Positions 58,084 through 64,000 of a DNA stretch of 64,000 bases are shown here, in pieces; positions within the stretch are counted from its first letter, which is position 1, and each line of letters opens with the position of its first letter. The position numbers and the translations under genes are program-made. The stretch lies in the NCBI RefSeq assembly GCF_016756595.1, contig NZ_AP023257.1, positions 3,488,001 to 3,552,000 on the forward strand. The letters run 5' to 3'. The notes beneath the pieces were generated by a model. The model did not search any database. It was not told where the DNA came from and saw only the letters and a list, made by a program, of their open reading frames with translations. The stretch is from Mesorhizobium sp. L-2-11. Its GTDB lineage: Bacteria; Pseudomonadota; Alphaproteobacteria; Rhizobiales; Rhizobiaceae.

Positions 58084-59769
58084 ATGACCGACAACACCAC
58101 TTCCGACATATTGCGCATCGCCGTCGCCCAGCTCAATCCAACGGTCGGCGATGTCGCCGGCAATCTCGCCAAGGCGCGCGAGGCGAGGGCGGATGCCGCC
58201 CGACAGGGCGCCGACCTCGTGCTGTTCACCGAGCTTTTCCTCGCCGGTTATCCGCCCGAAGACCTGGTGCTGAAGCCGGCGTTCCTGAACGCCTGCGAGC
58301 GGGCGGCGCAGGATTTCGCTGGCGACACTGCCGATGGCGGGCCCGGCGTCGTCATCGGCACGCCGCTGAAGCGCAAGAGCGGCACGCACAATTCGATCAT
58401 CTTTGCCGATGGCGGCAAGATCCTTGCCGAGCGCTACAAGCTCGATCTGCCGAACTACGGCGAATTCGACGAGAAGCGCGTCTTCCAGGCCGGCCCTGAA
58501 ATCCAGGGGCCGGTCAATTTTCGCGGCGTGCGCCTGGGAATTCCGATCTGCGAAGACATCTGGGGCGATGTCGGCGTCTGCGAGACGCTGGCCGAAAGCG
58601 GCGCGGAAATCCTGCTGGTGCCGAACGGCTCGCCCTATTATCGCGGCAAGGTCGATGTTCGCCACCAAATTGTCATTCGCCAGGTCATCGAATGCGGACT
58701 GCCGATCATCTATGCCAACCAGCTTGGCGGTCAGGACGAGCTGATCTTCGACGGCGCGTCGTTTGCCATAGGTTCCGACAAGACGCTGGCCTTCCAGATG
58801 AGCCAGTTCGAGGAAACGGTCAACGTCACCACCTGGAAGCGCAACCGCGCCGAGGGCTGGGTCTGCTCGGAAGGGCCGATGTCGAAGATCCCGGAAAAGG
58901 AGGAGGCCGACTACCGCGCCTGCATGCTGGGCCTGCGCGACTACGTCAACAAGAACGGCTTCAGGAACGTTGTGCTCGGTCTTTCCGGCGGCATCGATTC
59001 GGCGATCTGCGCAGCACTTGCCGTCGATGCGCTCGGCGAGGAGCGACTGCGCGCCGTGATGATGCCCTACCGCTACACCTCGAAGGATTCGCTCAAAGAC
59101 GCCGAGGATTGCGCCCGCGCGCTCGGCTGCCGTTACGACATCGTGCCGATCTTTGAGCCGGTCGAGGGATTCCTGCATACGCTGACGCAGCTTTTCGAGG
59201 GCACCAAGCAAGGCATCACCGAGGAGAACCTGCAGAGCCGCGCGCGCGGCACCATTTTGATGGCGATCTCCAACAAGTTCGGCTCGATGGTGGTGACCAC
59301 CGGCAACAAGAGCGAGATGTCGGTCGGCTACGCCACGCTCTACGGCGACATGAATGGCGGCTTCAACCCGATAAAAGACCTCTACAAGATGCAGGTCTAT
59401 GCGCTGGCGCGCTGGCGCAATACGCATGTGCCGCCGGGTGCGCTGGGCCCTTCCGGCGAGGTGATCCCGAACAACATCATCGACAAGGCGCCGTCGGCGG
59501 AACTGCGCGAGAACCAGACGGATCAGGATTCGCTGCCGCCCTATCCGGTGCTGGACGACATATTGGAGTGTCTGGTCGAGAACGAGATGGGTGTCGACGA
59601 GATTGTTGCCCGCGGCCACGACCGGGCAACGGTGACGCGCATCGAGCACCTGCTCTACATCGCCGAATACAAGCGCCGGCAGGCAGCGCCGGGCGTCAAG
59701 ATCACCAAAAAGAATTTCGGCCGCGACCGCCGTTATCCCATCACCAACCGGTTCAGGGACGGCGGCTAG
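58084..59769 (+). CDS. nadE: glutamine-dependent NAD+ synthetase
   Basis: 561 residues. The N-terminal amidase domain has the catalytic triad: Glu in FTELFLAGYP, Lys in YKLDLPNYGEFDEKR, Cys in PICEDIWGD (about residue 155). The C-terminal synthetase has the PP-loop LSGGIDSAICA (about 300) and TTGNKSEMSVGYATLYGDM. It converts nicotinate adenine dinucleotide to NAD+ using glutamine-derived ammonia. Confidence 0.97.
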   Translation: MTDNTTSDILRIAVAQLNPTVGDVAGNLAKAREARADAARQGADLVLFTELFLAGYPPEDLVLKPAFLNACERAAQDFAGDTADGGPGVVIGTPLKRKSGTHNSIIFADGGKILAERYKLDLPNYGEFDEKRVFQAGPEIQGPVNFRGVRLGIPICEDIWGDVGVCETLAESGAEILLVPNGSPYYRGKVDVRHQIVIRQVIECGLPIIYANQLGGQDELIFDGASFAIGSDKTLAFQMSQFEETVNVTTWKRNRAEGWVCSEGPMSKIPEKEEADYRACMLGLRDYVNKNGFRNVVLGLSGGIDSAICAALAVDALGEERLRAVMMPYRYTSKDSLKDAEDCARALGCRYDIVPIFEPVEGFLHTLTQLFEGTKQGITEENLQSRARGTILMAISNKFGSMVVTTGNKSEMSVGYATLYGDMNGGFNPIKDLYKMQVYALARWRNTHVPPGALGPSGEVIPNNIIDKAPSAELRENQTDQDSLPPYPVLDDILECLVENEMGVDEIVARGHDRATVTRIEHLLYIAEYKRRQAAPGVKITKKNFGRDRRYPITNRFRDGG

Positions 59770-60282
59770 GCTGTGCATGCCGTTCCTTTTGAGCGGCGTG
59801 GCGGTGCGGAGCCTTTTGACACATCGGCGGGACCGCGCCCCCCTCTGCCCTGCCGGGCATCTCCCCCACTTGGGGGGAGATTGGCAGCTTCACCGACTGT
59901 GGCGCACAACCCTCCGTTGTGGCAAAGTTGCCTCACTGGTTGGACCAGATGGGCTTTTGGCCGCTCTCTGGCTTGGCGCGGCGTCGAGGCGTCTCTATAA
60001 AGGCTGTCTCCGCGATTCCCCTTTTCGGGAGGACCGAATGCCAGGATTTGACATCGTTATGCGAGGCCGCGAAGCCTAGGTCGCAGACGGCGCGCCGGAA
60101 GGTTCTCACCTTCATGGCCAAGCCCATCTGACAACAGGCGTTCGTCGATGCCGGTCGCCGCCCATATTCGGGCGAGCCGCCAATTTGCCAAACCTCCGCA
60201 TTCCTGGGCGCCAACGCGCCCCTCGCGGGTTTTCAATTTTCGACCTTACCGGGACCGGGCTCTCTTGCGCCCGAATGACATC
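59770..60282. other. intergenic region between nadE and the ABC exporter
   Basis: About 510 bases. Besides the half mosaic palindrome there is a 13-codon frame at 60038-60079 with a GGGAGG site, and a small hairpin GAAGGT-TCTC-ACCTTC (60098-60113). No known RNA family is recognised. Confidence 0.4.
59835..59890. repeat. single arm of the rhizobial mosaic palindrome
   Basis: About 55 bases matching one arm of the elements at 2629-2790 and 26514-26670, with the inner ATCTCCCCC-ACTTGGGGGGAGAT hairpin. The second arm is absent, so it is a half element. Confidence 0.75.
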
Positions 60283-62088
60283 ATGGCTCGTTTTCAGATC
60301 GATTTGCGCGCCGGCGCCTTTCGCAGCGTCCTTGGCTTCACGCTCAGCCATTGGCGGCGCCAGCCGTGGCGGCTTTCGCTCATCATGGGCACGTTCCTGC
60401 TGTCGACCTTGGCCGACGTGCTGACGCCGCTCTATTCCGGACGGCTGGTCGACGCCGTCGCCAGCAGTGCTGCGGCCGACGACGTCGCCTGGAATGCGGC
60501 GATGGCGGCCTTTTCGATGCTGGTGGCGCTGGCGCTCACTGGCGTCGTGCTGCGCAACCTCGCCTTCATGGCCATCGTCGAACTGACCCTGAAGATGATG
60601 GCGGATATCGCCGCCGACGCCTTCCACCGCGTCCAGCGCTTCTCCACCGACTGGCACGCCAACAGCTTCGCCGGATCGACCGTGCGCAAGATAACCCGTG
60701 GCATGTGGGCGCTCGACCTGCTCAACGACACGATCCTGATCGCACTGCTGCCGTCGGTGGTCATGCTCGTCGGCTCGACGCTGCTGCTCGGCTGGTTCTG
60801 GCCGCTGATGGGTGCTGTCGTCGCCGCAGGCTCGGTGCTGTTCATCGCGGTGACGGCGCTGCTGTCGCTTGGCTATGTCGCGCCCGCGGCAAGGCTTGCC
60901 AATGCATGGGACACGCGCCTGGGCGGCTCGCTGGCCGATGCGGTGAGCTGCAACGCCGTGGTCAAGGGTTTTGGCGCCGAGGAACGCGAGGAAACGCGCC
61001 TCGCCAAAGTCGTCGCCAGATGGCGCGCCCGCACGCGCCGCACCTGGGTGCGCGGCACCATCAACGGCACCACGCAAGGCTCGATGCTGCTGCTTCTGCG
61101 AACAGCGGTGATCGGATTCTCCCTGCTTTTGTGGTCGTGGGGGCGGGCGAGCGCCGGCGATGTCACCTTCGTGCTGACCTCGTTCTTCGTGCTGCAAGGC
61201 TATCTGCGCGATATCGGCACGCACATCCGCAATCTGCAGCGCTCGATCAACGACATGGAGGAACTGGTCGACTTCCAGTCCGAGCCGCTCGGCATCGAGG
61301 ATGTGCCCGGCGCCAAACCGATCCGCATCACCGATGGCCGCATCAGCTTCGACAACGTCACCTTCCATTACGGCAGCCACCGACTGCCGCTGTATCGCGA
61401 CTTTTCGGTGGACATCGCGCCGGGCGAGCGCGTCGGGCTGGTCGGCCATTCAGGTTCGGGCAAGACGACCTTCGTCAAGCTGATCCAGCGGCTTTACGAC
61501 GTGAACGCGGGGACCATCCTGATCGACGGCCAGGATATCTCCGTGGTGGCGCAGGCATCGCTGCGCGGGCAGATCGCCATCGTCCAGCAGGAGCCGATCC
61601 TGTTCCACCGGTCGCTGGCCGAAAACATCGCCTATGCCCGGCCGAGCGCCACGCAGGCCGAGATCGAGCACGCCGCACGGCTGGCAAGCGCGCACGATTT
61701 CATCGTCGACCTGCCGAAAGGCTATGGCACGCTGGTCGGCGAGCGCGGCGTGAAACTATCGGGCGGCGAGCGCCAGCGGGTGGCGATCGCGCGGGCTTTC
61801 CTCGCCGATGCGCGGATCCTCATTCTGGACGAAGCGACTTCCAGCCTCGATTCAGAATCGGAGGTGCTGATCCAGCAGGCGATGGAACGGTTGATGGTCG
61901 GCCGCACGACGCTGGTCATCGCGCACCGGCTTTCGACGGTGCGGGCGCTGGACAGGCTTCTGGTGTTCGATCGCGGCCGCATCGTCGAGGAGGGCTCGCA
62001 CGATCAACTGATCCGGCTGCAAGGCGGCATCTACCGCCGGCTGTTCGAGCGCCAGGCGCTCGAATTGACCAAGGGGTTGGCGATCTGA
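60283..62088 (+). CDS. ABC exporter (fused permease and ATPase)
   Basis: 601 residues from ATG 60283; the frame is open upstream to 60148 but without conserved sequence. Six membrane segments (residues about 30-330) are followed by the ATPase: Walker A GHSGSGKTTF (about 388), Q-loop QQEPILF, signature LSGGERQRVAIAR, Walker B ILILDEATSSLD, and H-loop AHRLSTV. Type IV exporter half-transporter, probably a homodimer. Substrate unknown (lipid, drug or peptide). Confidence 0.93.
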   Translation: MARFQIDLRAGAFRSVLGFTLSHWRRQPWRLSLIMGTFLLSTLADVLTPLYSGRLVDAVASSAAADDVAWNAAMAAFSMLVALALTGVVLRNLAFMAIVELTLKMMADIAADAFHRVQRFSTDWHANSFAGSTVRKITRGMWALDLLNDTILIALLPSVVMLVGSTLLLGWFWPLMGAVVAAGSVLFIAVTALLSLGYVAPAARLANAWDTRLGGSLADAVSCNAVVKGFGAEEREETRLAKVVARWRARTRRTWVRGTINGTTQGSMLLLLRTAVIGFSLLLWSWGRASAGDVTFVLTSFFVLQGYLRDIGTHIRNLQRSINDMEELVDFQSEPLGIEDVPGAKPIRITDGRISFDNVTFHYGSHRLPLYRDFSVDIAPGERVGLVGHSGSGKTTFVKLIQRLYDVNAGTILIDGQDISVVAQASLRGQIAIVQQEPILFHRSLAENIAYARPSATQAEIEHAARLASAHDFIVDLPKGYGTLVGERGVKLSGGERQRVAIARAFLADARILILDEATSSLDSESEVLIQQAMERLMVGRTTLVIAHRLSTVRALDRLLVFDRGRIVEEGSHDQLIRLQGGIYRRLFERQALELTKGLAI

Positions 62089-62223
62089 CGACTTAGCGCC
62101 GCGCGCGTCTGTCAGAGCGCCGCGCGGCGCTGCCGCCTTTTCATCGCCTTCGTCATGTCCTATGTCTGCGGCCGAGCGCGGGGGCGTCTTGTCAACAGCA
62201 AAACCATCCGGTACGCCCCGTTC

Positions 62224-63597
62224 ATGACAGTAACCGTCCGTTTCGCCCCATCACCCACCGGCCGCATTCATATCGGCAATGCCCGCACTGCGCTGTTCAA
62301 CTGGCTATTCGCCATGAACAACAAGGGCCGCTTCATCCAGCGCTTCGACGACACCGACGTTGCCCGCTCGACGCAGGAATTCTCCGACGCCATCCTCTAT
62401 GACCTGCATTGGCTGGGCATTTTTCCCGACGCCACGGAATACCAGTCGCGGCGCTTCGAGATCTACGATGCGGCGGTGGAGAAATTGAAGGCGGCGCGCC
62501 TTCTCTATGCCTGCTACGAAACACCGGAAGAGCTCGATCTCAGGCGCAAGGTGCGCCGCACCCGCGGCCTGCCGCCGGTCTACGGCCGCGAGGCACTGAC
62601 GCTGACGGCTGAGCAGATCGCCGAATACCAGGCCGATGGCCGCCGGCCGCACTGGCGCTTTCTCCTGCCCAATTTCACCAGCGACCCGTTGCAGCCGGAG
62701 CGCACCGAAATCCACTGGGACGATCTGGTGCGCGGCGAGGAAACCGTCGACCTTGCCTCGCTTTCCGACCCGGTTCTCATGCGCGAGGACGGCACCTACC
62801 TCTATACTCTGCCTTCGGTGGTCGACGACATCGATATGGGCGTCAGCCATGTCATCCGCGGCGACGACCACGTCACCAATACCGGCGTCCAGTTAGCCTT
62901 GTTCCAGGCGCTGGGTGCCGAGCCACCGGTGTTCGGCCACCACAATCTGTTGACCACCGCATCGGGCGAGGGCCTGTCGAAGCGGAGCGGTGCGCTGTCC
63001 ATCGAAAGCCTGCGCGAGACCGGCATCGAGCCGATGGCCGTCGCCTCGCTGGCGGTGCTCGTCGGCACCTCGGAAAACGTCGTTGCCGTGCAGACGATGG
63101 CTGAGCTTGCCGAGCGCTTCGATCCGGCGGCGACATCGAAATCCGCCGCCAAATTCGATCCGGACGAGCTCTTCGTGCTCAACCGCGCGCTGCTGCACCA
63201 TATGCCGTTTTCCGAGGCGCGCGACCGGCTGATCGTGCTCGGCATTTCCGGCGAACAGGCTGAGCCCTTCTGGCTGGCGGTGCGCGGCAATCTCGACAGG
63301 CTGGCCGATGCAGCAATCTGGTGGCGCACGCTTCGCGACGGCCCGCAGGAGCAGCCGGACTTTTCCGACGCCGACCGCGAGTACCTTCGCCAGGCGTTCG
63401 ACCTTTTGCCGGAAGACCCCTGGAACGGGTCGGTCTGGAAGGAGTGGACCGGCAGGATCAGGGAAGCGACCGGCCGCAAGGGCAAGGCGCTGTTCACTCC
63501 GCTCAGGCTGGCGCTTACCGGCCAGCCCTCGGGGCCGGAGCTTGCAGATCTGTTGCCGCTGCTGGGTCGGGAAGGAACGCTGGCCCGACGACCCTGA
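62224..63597 (+). CDS. gltX: glutamate--tRNA ligase
   Basis: 457 residues from ATG 62224. Class I motifs: [20 protein letters not shown] (HIGH) and [11 protein letters not shown] (KMSKS form). Rhizobiales have two GltX proteins; the shorter type without an extended anticodon domain (as here) may charge tRNA-Glu or mischarge tRNA-Gln for GatCAB. Its 3' end overlaps the convergent DUF2865 gene by 83 bases. Confidence 0.95.
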   Translation: MTVTVRFAPSPTGRIHIGNARTALFNWLFAMNNKGRFIQRFDDTDVARSTQEFSDAILYDLHWLGIFPDATEYQSRRFEIYDAAVEKLKAARLLYACYETPEELDLRRKVRRTRGLPPVYGREALTLTAEQIAEYQADGRRPHWRFLLPNFTSDPLQPERTEIHWDDLVRGEETVDLASLSDPVLMREDGTYLYTLPSVVDDIDMGVSHVIRGDDHVTNTGVQLALFQALGAEPPVFGHHNLLTTASGEGLSKRSGALSIESLRETGIEPMAVASLAVLVGTSENVVAVQTMAELAERFDPAATSKSAAKFDPDELFVLNRALLHHMPFSEARDRLIVLGISGEQAEPFWLAVRGNLDRLADAAIWWRTLRDGPQEQPDFSDADREYLRQAFDLLPEDPWNGSVWKEWTGRIREATGRKGKALFTPLRLALTGQPSGPELADLLPLLGREGTLARRP

Positions 63598-64000
63598 CCT
63601 TGCGCTGTTCCGGCGGCGGCAAGGTCGTCGGCGAGGGTTTTACGGCGAGGCGCTCGATGGCTTCGCCTTCGACATTGGCCAAACTCTCGGGGTCGGCGGG
63701 GGGTTCCGGGCCTGGCGGGTTGCCGGCAATGATCTCGAAATTCTGTGCAGCGTTGCAGCCGCAGGCCGGCGGGCGCGCGGGCTGCTTGTAGAGATAGGCG
63801 GTCGGCAGTTCGCTGTAGGGCCTGCCGGTGACCGAAGACGTCATGCCGCCCGAGTCGTCGCCAAAGCCGCGCGTATAAAACACCTGCATCTCGGTGCCGG
63901 GGCAACTCGAATCGCAGTTCTTCTGGTCGCGCTCGAAATCGCCCAGCGAGGCGGCGTTCGACATCGGGAAGAAATAGCCGTCGCAGGCGCGCACGCACAT
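63515..64000 (-). CDS. DUF2865 protein, N-terminus beyond the window
   Basis: 161 residues seen. [21 protein letters not shown] and [18 protein letters not shown] are DUF2865 motifs, with conserved Cys pairs that suggest an exported, disulfide-containing protein. [12 protein letters not shown] lies further on, and the tail is Pro-rich. The start is not visible. Function unknown. Confidence 0.85.
   Translation of the reverse strand: MCVRACDGYFFPMSNAASLGDFERDQKNCDSSCPGTEMQVFYTRGFGDDSGGMTSSVTGRPYSELPTAYLYKQPARPPACGCNAAQNFEIIAGNPPGPEPPADPESLANVEGEAIERLAVKPSPTTLPPPEQRKVRVVGPAFLPDPAAATDLQAPAPRAGR

Noticed and set aside
58075..59778. 567-codon reverse frame opposite nadE
   Set aside because: Exactly mirrors nadE; no conserved motifs.
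60038..60079. 13-codon frame with a good ribosome site before the ABC exporter
   Set aside because: Too short to support alone; no repeated or attenuator codons. Kept only as a note in the intergenic entry.
60351..62096. 581-codon alternative forward frame within the ABC exporter
   Set aside because: Out of frame with Walker and signature motifs; Arg/Gln/Gly-rich shadow composition.

Overview
The window looks like the chromosome of a Mesorhizobium-type alphaproteobacterium (Hyphomicrobiales). Three things point there: GC-rich coding throughout, the divK-pleD and topA-rnr-DUF983 neighbourhoods, and rhizobial intergenic mosaic palindromes. No taxonomic search was possible, so genus level is inference.

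Layout. 1-1.0 kb: 3'-truncated dinB with an alphaproteobacterial LexA box at its start. 1.0-2.5 kb: an acetyltransferase and a protein of unknown function. 2.6-7.9 kb: an extracytoplasmic-stress locus with an ECF sigma factor, its membrane anti-sigma, a small secreted Ser/Asn-repeat protein, a divergent subtilase and an exported protein. The secreted protein and the subtilase are preceded by the same promoter-like motif, GGAAT-N16-CGTT. 7.9-32.3 kb: core chromosome with DUF3572, divK, pleD, rpmG, a NIF3/CutA-like protein, an MFS transporter, a NUDIX hydrolase, DUF983, rnr, topA, ccdA, glmU, glmS, DUF502, recG, sdhE, mfd and class II DAHP synthase. Palindromic repeats sit between several of these.

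32.4 to about 56 kb is an accessory region. A frameshifted RibD-like reductase and a truncated second copy of it 6.8 kb away form diverged direct repeats. Between them lie an IS256-family element with an exact 8-bp target duplication, a four-domain SAM-cyclase-ATPase-hydrolase protein and an orphan TRAP binding protein. Next come a membrane spermidine-synthase-like protein coupled to an exported isoaspartyl methyltransferase and an unknown membrane protein, an aberrant tRNA-Asn, MscS, a broken ECF sigma factor with an exported ferritin-like protein and a HiPIP, and a GntR-TRAP-RpiB catabolic operon with a palindromic operator. RES/Xre and VapBC toxin-antitoxin pairs, a GFA protein and DgkA follow.

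56-64 kb returns to core genes: dedA, DUF1003, a 3-methyladenine glycosylase, nadE, an ABC exporter, gltX and a partial DUF2865 gene that runs off the window.

The most novel-looking items are the ECF/Ser-Asn-repeat/subtilase regulon, the SAM-cyclase-ATPase-hydrolase fusion, and two tRNA-like sequences: a degenerate tRNA-Lys(CTT) next to glmU and a tRNA-Asn with unusual identity positions.
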